Source of the DNA: Metaphire vulgaris
Taxonomy: Eukaryota; Annelida; Clitellata; Crassiclitellata; Megascolecidae
Direction: 5' to 3'
Assembly (NCBI GenBank): GCA_018105865.1
Contig: CM030863.1
Location: 2,826,101-2,890,100 of the forward strand
DNA length: 64,000 nucleotides
The translations under genes were made by a program, and so were the position numbers. Below the pieces are notes generated by a model, which saw nothing but the letters and a program-made list of their open reading frames with translations, searched no databases and was not told where the DNA came from. Of this stretch, positions 1 through 10,073 are shown one piece after another; position 1 is the first letter of the stretch; each line of letters opens with the position of its first letter.

Positions 1-510
1 GTAAAAAAGTCCAATGCGTAGCGTGACTTAAGACATTAGCGTGATTAAAGTGGTTTAGGAGACATAAGTGTGCCTGTGAAACCAAGCAAACTATTCGTTC
101 ACTTAACACAATGGTTCTCAAACTTGGAAAACCACTGTTTCCCAAACGTCCCTCGATTCCGACTTCCGTCTGTCCGCTGCAGATGTTATGCTTGATTCAA
201 CAACAACAACAACAACAACAACCAAAGCACAATTCGCAGTATACAATGTTAAACAGTGAAACAGCACACATATTAAATTCCAGTTTTTCATAATTTTCGT
301 ACTATACTAATAACTACGGGTATGTAAAAATCAAACCAGCATATATATGCCCAATCTAATAATATTCCATTGTACTTTTATTAGATATTAGAAACTACGT
401 TTTTCAGATCGTAACTAATAATTGATTTTAATATTATAAATGTACAGTATGTATGTTGTTATGAGATCCTCTTCTGGTGTGTGTGATTTGCATACTTAGT
501 AATGCTGATT

Positions 511-560
511 TTCAGTGGTTTTCACACAGGCTTACTTAGCCTCCTAAACCACTTAAAATC

Positions 561-604
<44 letters not shown>
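511..604 (+). mobile_element. SINE 3'-tail fragment with (ATT)n end
   Basis: The stretch AGTGGTTTTCACACAGGC to AAACCACT matches the 3' tail of the tRNA-derived SINEs at 4566 and 16788 and runs straight into (ATT)n at about 562-604. The paralogous positions in copy B (near 2000) and in the TRIM gene flank (near 3118) read directly from GCTGATT or GTTGATT into ATTCGCTA with no insert. They are empty sites, so this insertion postdates the duplication. Confidence 0.7.
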
Positions 605-605
<1 letters not shown>

Positions 606-726
606 GCTAATTGGCTGTGTTTGCGGTAGGCGTGTTTTCTTCCGGCTTTAAGTTCTGATGAAACTGTTTGAGATTAAAGAATTATAATATTTAAAATCTA
701 ATGCAATCTTATCTCATTCCGCGATA

Positions 727-1182
727 TTACGCTGCAAGCCTTCTACAATGTACATACAATGCATATAGTAACATGGAATGAGGGAAACAGAAGAAATGCT
801 GACCTTGGTCGTTGCATGTTATCCGCCAAATAAAATTGGTTATTTTTCTTTTAAATAGATCTGTATCTGCTGCGATGAATGTAGCAGCAACGGACGTTTG
901 TGGCTTTTCAAAACGTGTTTTGCTCTCTTTAAGAAAAAACCTGGACACTGGATTTCAGTTTAACTGATTGGCCCATGTCACTCGGTGAACAATTCGCCTG
1001 AGGTGCAGTTGAATAGCTGCCAAAGGTGTCGAGTATTTTCACAGCTTCGCTTATTTATTTCTCTGTAGCATCTATAGCTTTGTTCAGTCTGTCTTCTGCT
1101 AAGTCTAATTCCACAAGAAGTAGGTTTGTATGTTTATTGATTATTTCTTTCAACTTTTCGGTTGTTTTTATCACGGCAGTTC
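727..1182 (-). pseudogene. Decayed partial copy A of the TRIM 3' coding region
   Basis: It is homologous to the 3' half of the TRIM coding region at 3240-3690 and retains residues such as TRFEKPQTSVAATFIAADTD. It has no RING or B-box. The codon matching GAA of the gene is a TAA stop at 1055-1057, and small indels split the frame further. Copy B has the same stop, so this nonsense change predates the A/B duplication. Confidence 0.75.
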
Positions 1183-1284
1183 AGGTGCCGGGCGGAGGCA
1201 CATGAATATCTGATATATATATATATATATAATAGACCTATATATTAGTGCATATTTAATATAAATAATGTTACGAGCAGCGTT

Positions 1285-1436
1285 TTAGACCTCACCAGTC
1301 AAACTCGTAGCGATGGTCGCAATAGTGTCATTCTTTTTTGCACCGAGAAATCCACCAAATGGGCTTAAACCTGTAGAAAAGGTTGGAGGCTGATCACTGG
1401 CGTGGCTAACGACAGGACTGTTCTTGATGCTGCTGC
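1285..1436 (-). CDS. Conserved 152-nt terminal exon, copy A
   Basis: On the minus strand a pyrimidine-rich acceptor (TTCCTTTGTACAG) precedes a 152-nt exon. After two leading bases it reads 49 residues to a TAA stop, including PPTFSTGLSPFGGFLGAKK and ending LTGEV. Copy B at 2697-2848 has the same length, acceptor and open frame, which suggests recent constraint. The entry phase (1) matches a possible donor in the TRIM gene at 3317, so this type of exon may be the last exon of that TRIM gene. I do not recognise the peptide. Confidence 0.4.
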
Positions 1437-2119
1437 CTGTACAAAGGAACGCAGTTTAGCTTGAAGCGACTGATATTTATCTATCCGTTTCAAGGCAATA
1501 ACAGCCTCTCCCGCAAAAAGAGTGTTGGAGTTGCCGGGAGAGGGGAGTGGCTTAGGAGGCATTAGAGCCTGTGAAACCAAGCAAACTATTCGTTCACTTA
1601 ACACAATGGTTCTCAAACTTGGAAAACCACTGTTTCTCATACGTCCCTCGATTCCGACTTCCGTCTGTCCGCTGCAGCTGTTTTGCTTGATTCAACAACA
1701 ACAACAAAAGCACAATTCGCAGTATACAATGTCAAACAGTGAAACAGCACACATATTAAATTCCAGTTTTTCAGAATTTTCGTACTATACTAATCACTAC
1801 GGGTGTATGTAAAAATCAAACCTGCATATATATGCCCAATCTAATAATATTCCATTGTACTTTCATTAGATTTTAGAAACTACATTTTTCAGATCGTAAC
1901 TAATAATTGATTTTGATATTAAATATGTATGTATGTTGTTATGAGATCCTCTTCTGGTGTGTGTGTGTGTATGTGATTTGCATACTTATTAATGCTGATT
2001 ATTCGCTAATTGGCTGTGTTTGCGGTAGGCGTGTCTTCTTTCGGTTATAAGTTCTGATGCAACTGTTTGAGATTAAAGAATTATTTAAAATCTAATGTAA
2101 TCTTATCTCAATCCGCGAC

Positions 2120-2597
2120 AGTATGCTGCGACCCTTCTACAATGCATAGGCCTATAGGCCTACAATGCATATACCCGTAGTAACATAGAATGAGAGGAAC
2201 AGAAGAAATGTTGACCTTGGTCGTTGCATGTTATCCGCCAAATAAAATTGGTTATTTTTCTTTTAAATAGATCTGTATCTGCTGCGATGAATGTAGCAGC
2301 AACGGACGTTTGTGGCTTTTCAAAACGTGTTTTGCTCTCTTTAAGAAAAAACCTGGACACTGGATTTCAGTTTAACTGATTGGCCCATGTCACTCGGTGA
2401 ACAATTCGCCTGAGGTGCAGTTGAATAGCTGCCAAAGGTGTCGAGTATTTTCACAGCTTCGCTTATTTATTTCTCTGTAGCATCTATAGCTTTGTTCAAT
2501 CTGTCTTCTGCTAAGTCTAATTCCACAAGAAGTAGGTTTGTATGTTTATTGATTATTTCTTTCAACTTTTCGGTTGTTTTTATCACGGCAGTTCAGG
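2120..2597 (-). pseudogene. Decayed partial copy B of the TRIM 3' coding region
   Basis: Homologous to 3240-3690 and to copy A. It shares the GAA to TAA stop (here 2467-2469) and lacks the RING and B-box part. The 3' end is further altered by an insertion of AGGCCT-rich sequence near 2148. Confidence 0.75.
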
Positions 2598-2696
2598 TGC
2601 CGGGCGGAGGCACATGAATATCTGATATATATATATATATATAATAGACCTATATATTAGTGCATATTTAATATAAATAATGTTATGAGCAGCGTT

Positions 2697-2848
2697 TTAG
2701 ACCTCACCAGTAAAACTCGCAACGATGGTCGCAATAGTGTCATTCTTTTTTGCACCGAGAAATCCACCAAATGGGCTTAAACCTGTAGAAAAGGTTGGAG
2801 GCTGATCACTGGCGTGGCTAACGACAGGACTGTTCTTGATGCTGCTGT
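2697..2848 (-). CDS. Conserved 152-nt terminal exon, copy B; candidate last exon of the TRIM gene
   Basis: An acceptor (TTCTTTTGTACAG) is followed by two bases and 49 open codons ending FTGEV then TAA. It lies about 0.5 kb downstream (minus strand) of a CAAG/GTCAAT donor at 3317/3316 in the TRIM gene, and both are phase 1. Joining them would replace the unusual LAA carboxyl end of the unspliced frame. Transcript data would be needed to decide. Confidence 0.45.
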
Positions 2849-3239
2849 CTGTACAAAAGAACGCAGTTTAGCTTGAAGCGACTGATATTTATCTATCAGT
2901 TTCAAGGCAATAACAGCCTCTCCCGCAAAAAGAGTGTTGGAATTGCCGGGGAGGGGGAGTTTGGGGTTGGGGTTAACCCCCAGGGTCGCCCATCCCTTCT
3001 GGCTACTGGAAGCAGCTTCCTCCTTCTCTGTGCTACTCTAACGTGATACCAAAACTCAGGAAGAATTTCCTTCCCCTCTTCTGGTGTGTGTGTGATTTAC
3101 ATACTTATTAATGTTGATTATTCGCTAGGTGGCTGTGTTTGCGGTAGGTCTGTCTTCTTCCGGTTTTAAGTTCTGACGAAACTGTTTGAGATTAAAGAAT
3201 TATTTAAAATCTAATGCAATCTTATCTCATTCCGCGACA

Positions 3240-4456
3240 TTACGCTGCGAGCCTTCTACAACGCATATACAATGCATATAGTAACATGGAATGAGGGAAA
3301 CAGAAGAAATATTGACCTTGGTCGTTGCATGTTATCCTTCCAATGAAATTGGTTATTTTTCTTTCAAATAGATCTGTATCTGCTGCGATGAATGTAGCAG
3401 CAACGGGCGTTTGTGGCCTTTCAAAACGTGTTTTGCCGTCTTTCAGAAAAACCTGGACACTGGATTTCAATTTAACTGATTGGCCCATGTCACTCGGTGA
3501 GCCATTCGCCTGCAGTGCAGTTGAATAGCTGCCAAAGGTGTCAAGTATTTTCACAGCTTCGCTTACTTCTTTCTCTGCAGCATCCATAGCTTTGTTCAAT
3601 TTGTCCTCTGCTAAGTCTAATTCCACAAGAAGTAGGTTTTCATGTTTATTGATTACTTCTTTCAACTTTTCGGTTGTTTCTCTCACGGCCGCTCTGGACA
3701 GCAGCAGCTGTTTTGCAGTCTCGCTTTTGTGCCGTTTTAGCTTTGCCTTCAGCCGTTCGTCTCTTTTTTTGCGAACTCAATGGATTGGCCGATTTCGACT
3801 AGAGACTGCTTGTTGGCCTCAACTGCTTTGCTGATATTCACAAGAGAGTGTGACTGATGACTCTCATCAAAACACTTCATGCAGACCACTTCTTCGCACG
3901 ACGTGCAGTACATCTTCACGATCTCGTTGCTGTGCGTGGTGCAAAGGCTCGAGAATGCATTTCCAGTAAGGAGCTTCTTCCTCGAACCGACATTTCCAAA
4001 CGGCATTAGATCGTGAGACGCCAACGGTTTTCGCTCCTTGTGTTGATTCGTGCACGCTTCGCATAATCTCTGCTGACATTCGATGCAATAGAACTTTGCT
4101 GGCTTGAGTGTTTCGTTCACTGACAGCGAACCACTCTCCTTCACACAGACATTGCATTGGATTTCAAACATAAATGACAACTTTTTCGTTTTCAGCAGTC
4201 GATTCACAAAATTGTTCTCATTCAAGTCGCAACAGCCTCCCTCGGGAATCTCAAATGCTCGATGACAAATGGGACATTTGGTTTTCTCCTCAGGATTCTC
4301 CTTTGAATTCATCCAATCTTCGAGACACGAGAGACAGAATGTGTGCACGCACGGAAGCATTCTGGAATCAGTGAATGGCTTCGAACACAGATGACAAACT
4401 GTAACGCCATAGAAATCATCATCTGCCTTTTCTTCGGCGTTGGTAGCCATCTGCAA
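3240..4456 (-). CDS. TRIM-type RING / B-box / coiled-coil protein with a 1-bp frameshift
   Basis: Probable tripartite-motif E3 ubiquitin ligase. From the start at 4456 the first 235 codons give a C3HC4 RING (C21, C24, C36, H38, C41, C44, C61, C64), a B-box 1 (about C101-H148) and a B-box 2 (C172, H175, C184, C187, C192, C195, H200, H203), then the start of a coiled coil. The frame stops after a run of seven A (minus strand) at about 3764. One more A would open it into the next frame, which continues the coiled coil and a C-terminal segment to 3240. So this is either a recent pseudogene or a homopolymer sequencing error; the clean cysteine pattern favours a functional or very young gene. A donor at 3317/3316 in phase 1 could splice to the exon at 2848-2697. 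No SPRY or NHL domain is visible. The two partial copies at 1-2960 derive from its 3' part. Confidence 0.8.
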
Positions 4457-4565
4457 AACGAACTCATATGCAATTGTGATGGGAAAAAACGTAGATGTTT
4501 AATCTGACTTTGGCTGAATGATTTAATATATAATGTAACAGTAATTTCACAAGTGTTACTCATTT

Positions 4566-4700
4566 GGGGGCGGAAGATGGCAGAGTGGGTTACGTGCTGG
4601 AGCATCAGGCTGACGGAACGGGTTCAAGCCCCGTTAGTGGCACTAGTGGCTTTCACACAGGCAGTAATGCCTTCTAAGCCACTTTAAATCATGCTAAGTT
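4566..4700 (+). mobile_element. tRNA-derived SINE
   Basis: The head has RNA polymerase III promoter boxes: A box TGGCAGAGTGGGT near 4578 and B box GGTTCAAGCCC near 4620. A tail follows that can fold on itself (AGTGGCTTT to AAGCCACT). A second copy is at 16788-16925 and tail-only pieces occur at 511 and 40700. The box spacing and the CAGAGTGGG core resemble a class II (Leu/Ser-like) tRNA, but there is no intact cloverleaf, so it is not a tRNA gene. Confidence 0.75.
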
Positions 4701-4756
4701 TATTCCTATTATCTTGACAGTTCTTCGGGTAATTTCTTGTCTACCAAGCTGTTCAC

Positions 4757-4920
4757 CAGTGGCTGTTACAGTGGGGGATGAGTGGGGGATGCATCCCTCC
4801 ACCGGACTTTTTTTGCTTGTCAACCTTTGGCAAAGTTTATTGATGTTTTTCGTTCTCTTTTCATCCCCCACCAACTTTTTATGAATTCATCCCCACCAAG
4901 AAATCCTCGAACTGCCACTG
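4757..4920. mobile_element. hAT-type MITE with 8-bp target duplication
   Basis: A 164 bp element from CAGTGGC to GCCACTG, flanked by CTGTTCAC at 4749-4756 and 4921-4928. It contains the motif TTTTTTTGCTTGTCAAC, the reverse form of a motif shared by many elements in this window. Confidence 0.85.
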
Positions 4921-4989
4921 CTGTTCACAGTAATTGTGAATCGATTGGATCGTTTTTAGCCAAAAGAGGTTATTGGCATAATTACCTAA

Positions 4990-5886
4990 GGTAAGCACAA
5001 AACGAAAGAGCCAGACTTTATAAAAATATCTAAGCATTAACCAACCAGAAATATATAGGCCCACAACTCACGAACATGGGCGCCAGCATACATTTTTACA
5101 GGAGGGACAAAACACATTTTAACATAATGGTCACGGTTAATATTTCATCAAGGTTTTCAAATTTCAATGTGAAAAATTGGTATTTGCAGTTTCCAGGAGA
5201 GCAAGTGGCCTTTCTTGCCCTAATGTGCGGACGCCCATGCTCACGAGGAAATAAGTATTGCCTACGCCCTACAGCGTATTTGATGACTATCTTTTGAACA
5301 GTGGTTAAATTACTTTTTCAGAGGTGCCGGATCTATCCTTATTTTTCCTCCGGCTACAAAATTTCTTCACAACTTTTAAATTCATTTTTATTGTAGCAGT
5401 ACTATAGCCGCGGAATTTAACGATTAATTAATCGATTAATCGTTAAAATATTAATAATTGATCAAAATTCGTTTGATCGATTATTTTGAATAATCGAAAG
5501 AAAAAGTCATCATTTAGCTGTAGCCTGTAGCAGTATTGCTCTATTGAGTAATTTCTGTTGCACATCAGCTGACAGCAGAAAACGTACTGGATCTTCAAAA
5601 ATAGGCTACGTTCCGGATCTGGTGCCAGTTGTTCCGGATCTTATGCCAGCCGTGCCGGATCTCTTGCCAGGCGTCCCGGATCGGAGATCCGGCAAGATCC
5701 GACTCGATTTAACCCTGCTTTGAAATAATATTGTCGATTTTCTCATTACTCCCAAAGAGCAATGCAGATAATGGACTTTTATTTATAGTAAATATGCCTA
5801 CGCTATAGGCTATCATAAAAGTCTAACAACCGAAGTAGGCCTGCTCGGCTGCTCCCACCCAGTTCCATCTTTAGGAGTACTTTGAC
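4990..5886. repeat. Repeat-like stretch with a GCCGGATCT minisatellite
   Basis: No gene seen. At about 5408-5500 there is a palindromic ATTAATCG-rich segment. At about 5608-5700 four units of roughly 25 bp share the core CCGGATC(T)N(4-5)GCCAG. A CAGAGGTGCCGGATCT start at about 5321 suggests that this is one degenerate DNA-element derivative. Confidence 0.4.
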
Positions 5887-6079
5887 CAGTGTTTAATCTA
5901 TGCCGTTTCCGGGGGGAATTGCCCTTTTTGTCCTCCCGGAAGTTTCAAATTCCCCCGGAAATTTTGGAATACTACATGGACTAACAGCGGCCCCTAGCAG
6001 AATTCCCCCCGGCTTTGTCAATTTCCCACCCCTGGCTTTTTCAGTCCCCCCGGAGTCCAGGAGTCTATATTAAACACTG
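5887..6079. mobile_element. hAT-type MITE (TTTAATCTA terminus), reverse orientation
   Basis: A 193 bp element bounded by CAGTGTTTAATCTA and TATTAAACACTG, flanked by exact 8-bp duplications ACTTTGAC (5879-5886, 6080-6087). The family is G/C-run rich and also occurs at 8770, 15073 and 29007. Confidence 0.85.
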
Positions 6080-6154
6080 ACTTTGACATGGCCTATCCAC
6101 CATAGACTGTCACCCGTTTGCCTGGCCGGATACCCTGGATTTGATCTGGATCTT

Positions 6155-6232
6155 TAATTATTTGGATTTGGTGTGCCATCGGTTGATGGTCCTGGGCATT
6201 ATGAGTGGCGCTATAGAAGTTTAAGATTAGAT
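6155..6232 (+). mobile_element. LINE (L2/CR1-like) 3'-UTR tail
   Basis: GGATTTGGTGTGCCATCGG to TGGCGCTATAGAAGTTTA matches the 3' end of the LINE fragment at 32650-32935, which carries a recognisable ORF end. Other tails are at 16040 and near 28045. Confidence 0.6.
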
Positions 6233-6600
6233 TTTTAAGATTAGTACTTACTTCGGTTTTCTCGCACCATTCTAGTTTACAAGGTCAACTTCTAGTAAGA
6301 TTAGATTAGATAGAATCTGAAATAATATCGAAGCAGTGTCTCAACTAAAGTAGGCCTACGACTGCTGCATGCCTTGGTTTGGCGGTTCAGACATGGACAA
6401 AGTGGAAATTTCGGACCCAACCTAACCAAACCCATGGGTGGACCCAACCCAAGTCCATGTCTGGGCCGGTTACCACTTGAATTGTGGATGCGAGGCTTGG
6501 ACGCTGAACATTGAACAACGATGGAGAGAGAACAATAGAAGCTCTTGTACAAAATGCCTTTGAAAAATACTACGAATCATATACATTGGGAAAAGAACCA

Positions 6601-6631
6601 GTATTATTATTATTATTATTATTAAAAGAAC

Positions 6632-6694
<63 letters not shown>
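6601..6694 (+). repeat. (ATT)n microsatellite
   Basis: An ATT array interrupted once near 6624-6634. It directly abuts the LINE fragment on its right. Confidence 0.9.
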
Positions 6695-6915
6695 CGAATG
6701 CTTAATGTGCTAAATGATGTCAGCCATTTGATTGCGACGTTATCAGCTGCGTGTAAAGTTTGTAATCCACCGTCCTCTAGCCTGGTTATAGGGCAAGAGT
6801 CAGCTAGGTGCGACATTGTTTGAATGACACCGCAGGGGCACAGGTTCGAGTCAGTTAATCCCCATTTCTGATGACAGTATTTGCAGAAAGAACCAGTAAT
6901 GCAAGGCTGCTGCTT
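6691..6915 (-). pseudogene. Non-LTR retrotransposon ORF2 C-terminal fragment
   Basis: The minus-strand frame gives FCKYCHQKWGLTDSNLCPCG, then QTMSHLADSCPITRLEDGG and a LHAADNVAIKWL end. This is the zinc-knuckle-like C-terminus (C..CG...QTM.H....CP.TRL.GGL..LH.AD..A..WL) common at the end of LINE ORF2 proteins. No upstream RT domain is attached. Confidence 0.7.
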
Positions 6916-7173
6916 GCCAACGTGAAATAAAGAAAATAGAAATATTTTGGACACAGAAAATGACAAGGAAACACCGTGCATAGAAGGTCCATAATGCTAA
7001 GGATCGTTTATTGACAGAGACACCGAGGAAGGCCAAGAACTTTCTCGATAGAGAACATCACGGAACGGACCTGCATGACAATACCAGAAGTCTATCAAAC
7101 CGCACAAGACAAGACTTTATATGAACAGTTAACCCATGTCACGGCCCAGCGCCGGTGTGGAGGAGTGACAGGA

Positions 7174-7174
7174 C

Positions 7175-7231
<57 letters not shown>
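7174..7231 (+). repeat. (GAT)n microsatellite
   Basis: A nearly perfect GAT array of about 19 units. The polyhistidine reading on the other strand is an artefact of the array. Confidence 0.9.
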
Positions 7232-7232
<1 letters not shown>

Positions 7233-7282
7233 AATTATGAGTCTATCGTAAGTATTTTTGTAAGAAACTGATTGTTCAGTGT

Positions 7283-7570
7283 CAGAGGCGTCATTTGGGG
7301 AGCTTGGGGGGCCGTGGCCCACGCCCCAAGGAAATGAAAATATTAATTTATAATGTATTAATGTGCAAAAATTGCAAAAATTGCCAAAAATATAAAAAAT
7401 TGCAAATTTTCCAACATTGGCCCTAAAATTTGCCAAAATCCAAAATTGCTCAAAATTTGCAAAAAATGCAAAAAAATTGCAAAAATGCCTAAAATTTGCC
7501 AAAATTTGTCATAACTTTGCAAAAAAAAAATTCTCGCCCCCTCCAAGAAAAGTGTGAAATGACGCCACTG
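7283..7570. mobile_element. MITE with GTCATT/AATGAC termini and internal TTGCAAAA minisatellite
   Basis: Bounded by CAGAGGCGTCATTTGGGG and AAATGACGCCACTG, with flanks TTCAGTGT and TTCAGTTT (7 of 8 match). The interior is dominated by irregular repeats of AAATTTGCCAAAA. A related element lies at 9056-9393 and fragments at about 26345 and 26460. Confidence 0.75.
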
Positions 7571-7934
7571 TTCAGTTTCCCGTAAAAGATTAATAAATTT
7601 ATGAGGAAGCGATCGTTCTTACCATCTGCCGTAGATCTTTAAAAGAGAACTGTTAAATGGGCTGTGCTATAGCCTTACACGTAGTTCCTTCACAGGAACG
7701 CACCTGTAACTAATAGTCACGGTAACAGTCACGGTGCAGTAGGATTTTTAGCGCCTTATATACTTGTACAGACCTATTCGCTTTTGATTTTCCGATGGTT
7801 AGGCGTGGGCAAAGTTCTGCAAAAGCAGGCTAGGCCCTATTTAATTAGCACGCTCACAAAGCAAACACGACCCATATCTTCATGTCTTGACATGAGTATT
7901 TTTTGTACAGGTAATGTCCTTATGCAAAGAAAAG

Positions 7935-8177
7935 AAAACTGAATTACCGGGGACATAGCCTATTGTGCGAACAAAACGGGACTGTCTAGAGAAAGAAATA
8001 ATACATGGCACAATGCCAGGATCACGAAAAAGAGGCGGACTAAGAAAAAAGTGGAAATACACCATAAAAGAATGGACAGTACTCACTATAGGACAGGCAA
8101 CAAGAACAGCACAAGATCGTAACGCTTGGAAGAAGACAGACCACAATGCAGCCAATCTTCTGAGCGAAGACGGTTAA
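7935..8177 (+). pseudogene. LINE ORF2 C-terminal fragment
   Basis: The frame ending at the TAA at 8175 reads GTMPGSRKRGGLRKKW, then IKEWTVLTIGQATRTAQDR and W. This matches the G..PG.R.RGR...W.D.I.EW......A...A.DR..W pattern near the end of LINE ORF2 proteins. Confidence 0.7.
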
Positions 8178-8245
8178 AGACAACGCCCTTATGGTTGTGG
8201 ACATGGGCGTTTTTGGCTAAAAAATTAATACAATAATTGAATGGC

Positions 8246-8470
8246 TGGGTGGAATAAGGAGTTAAAAGCATTTACCACCTTAATGGTGAGCTTGTCAATT
8301 AAAGGGGCCAAAGGAATAAGGAAGTAAATGCAGTTACCCCCTTAGTGGTGTAAATATCAGTTGAAGGGTCCGGTGAAATAAGAAAGTAAATGCAGTTACC
8401 CCTCTTATTGTTATTAATACTCAAACCATTGGGGGTCGGATACAGTTACCTCCGTATTCCACCCCGCCAT
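8246..8470. repeat. Degenerate ~64-bp tandem repeat
   Basis: Three to four diverged units share AAATAAGGAAGTAAATGCAG, then TTACCCCCTTAGTGG. No coding or promoter signal is seen. Confidence 0.6.
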
Positions 8471-8769
8471 TCCATTGAGCTTATGTCAGAACCCCAGCAT
8501 AGAACAACTAGGACATGACCGTTAGTCTGACCAGGTTTGCGCCACTATTAACAATGTTCTCACGAGCTCTCCATAATTTCAAATGGGAAGAAGATAGGCC
8601 AAGTGAAAAATTAAAAAAAAACGTGCTAGAAAAAATAATTAGGGATTTGACGCGTCTGGTTCCAACGAGAGGTCGAAAATATCTGCTGGGAGTGTAGTCT
8701 GACTGGCCTCTACTCAGGCCCGTCGTTATGTTATGGCACTGTTCCAGGAGCCACGCGCATCTATAGGAG

Positions 8770-8968
8770 CAGTGTTTAATCTAGACTCCTGGACTCCGGG
8801 GTGGAACTCAAAAAGCCGGGGGAAGGGGAAACTAACAAATCCGGGGGGAATTATGCTAGGGGCCGCTGTTTGTCCATACAGTATTCCAAAATTTCCGAGG
8901 GGAAATTTGAAATTTCCCGGGGGGGGAAAGGGCGATTTCCCCCCGGAAACGGCCTAGATTAAACACCG
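8770..8968. mobile_element. hAT-type MITE (TTTAATCTA terminus), degenerate end
   Basis: Starts CAGTGTTTAATCTAG and ends CTAGATTAAACACCG. It is the same family as 5887, 15073 and 29007, but the last base of the terminus and the flanking duplication have decayed. Confidence 0.7.
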
Positions 8969-9055
8969 TCTAAGGGGCCTCGCGCGTTCTAGACTTTTTA
9001 TGTTTAAAGATATTTCAAGTTTATCTTTTATTACGCTATTTTTACTGTACTCTAG

Positions 9056-9393
9056 CAGAGTCGTCATTGGGAGGGGACAGGCCGGGGACCGTGGCACCTC
9101 CCAAGGAAATGAATAAATAATTTATAATCTAATTAATTAATTAATTAATATGAAATGTGCAAATAAATCGCCAAAATTTGCCAAAAATTTCCCAAAAATG
9201 TCAAAAAATTACAAATTTGCTAAATTTGGCTTAACGTTTGCAAAAATTATCCGAATTTTGTCAAAAATTACAAAACATTTGCCAAAACATGCCCGAAAAT
9301 TGCCCCAAATTGGCCAAGAAATTGCCCAAAATTTGCCAAACTTGGCCACAAAATTATCTTGCCCGCCAAGAAAAGTGTGAAATGACGCTACTG
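9056..9393. mobile_element. Second copy of the GTCATT MITE with TTTGCCAAAA minisatellite
   Basis: Starts CAGAGTCGTCATTGGG and ends GAAATGACGCTACTG. The interior is a run of AAATTTGCCAAA-like units (about 9165-9355). Same family as 7283-7570, but no target duplication is recognisable. Confidence 0.65.
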
Positions 9394-9738
9394 ATGACGT
9401 AGGCTTACCCTAGTTTAAATTATATACGCTGTGCATCGACGTAAACGTCTATTAGGCTTCTGGGCTCGAACCCCCATTTTTTAAAGACTACCATAGGGAC
9501 GATAAGGTATCTGGTTAAATTTATTTCCTCCCAAACAACCCCATGGCTACGCCACTGTATCGCTCCATCGTTGATATAAAGGTCCTCGACCGTAGCACGT
9601 TTGCGAGCACAGAGATCGAGCTGAGCATTTTCCTCCGCCTCAAGTGACGAACTGCTCATTTACGCGGATATTGTCCGGATATCAACTTAGGGGATATATC
9701 TCCGCAACATATCCCGGCCTGTGCCGCAGCTTTACCGG

Positions 9739-9841
9739 GCAGACAGACAGACAGACGGACGGACGGACGGACGGACGGACGGACGGACAGACAGACAGAC
9801 GGACGGACGGACGGACGGACGACAGACAGACAGACAGACAT
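9739..9841 (+). repeat. (CAGA)n/(CGGA)n microsatellite
   Basis: Alternating blocks of GACA and GACG tetranucleotides. Long ORFs here on both strands are repeat artefacts. Confidence 0.9.
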
Positions 9842-9872
9842 ACACAGGAAAATTATACGCAGGGCCTATAAT

Positions 9873-10065
9873 CAGTGGCGGCTCTAAGATTTGGCAAGTG
9901 GGGCGGGGGGCGTTGGGGTGGCAACTTCTAATCATGGGGGCCAACCATTTGTTGTTTAATGCATGTAGCATTAAGTATAGGGTCCCAACTGGGGAGCCAC
10001 TGGGGGGCAGGCACTCAATAGGGGGGCACGCGGGCCCTCCTGGCTTCCCGATGGAGCCGCCACTG
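9873..10065 (+). mobile_element. hAT-type MITE, CAGTGGCGGCTC family
   Basis: A 193 bp element from CAGTGGCGGCTCTA to GAGCCGCCACTG, flanked by exact CCTATAAT duplications (9865-9872, 10066-10073). Six more copies are at 23804, 27062, 45421, 61017, 61415 and 63329. Confidence 0.9.
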
Positions 10066-10073
10066 CCTATAAT

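Larger units (their letters stand above)
67..1563. repeat. Tandem segmental duplicate, copy A (~1.5 kb)
   Basis: This block is repeated almost base for base at 1564-2960 (offset about 1494). Both contain, in plus-strand order, a short leader, a stretch matching the 3' part of the TRIM gene at 3240-3690, a TA-rich spacer, and a conserved short exon. The left edge of each copy is the reverse complement of the 3' tail of the tRNA-derived SINE seen intact at 4566. Copy A alone carries a 95 bp SINE-tail insertion at 511-604. Confidence 0.85.
1564..2960. repeat. Tandem segmental duplicate, copy B (~1.4 kb)
   Basis: Second copy of the unit at 67-1563. It lacks the SINE insertion of copy A and has a longer GT run near 1960. 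After 2960 the sequence changes to about 120 bp of unrelated GC-rich sequence before homology resumes at about 3080 with the 3' flank of the TRIM gene. Confidence 0.85.

Noticed and set aside
4566..4640. Functional tRNA gene
   Set aside because: Pol III boxes are present but no closed acceptor stem or anticodon arm can be drawn; the copy at 16788 shares the same non-tRNA tail.
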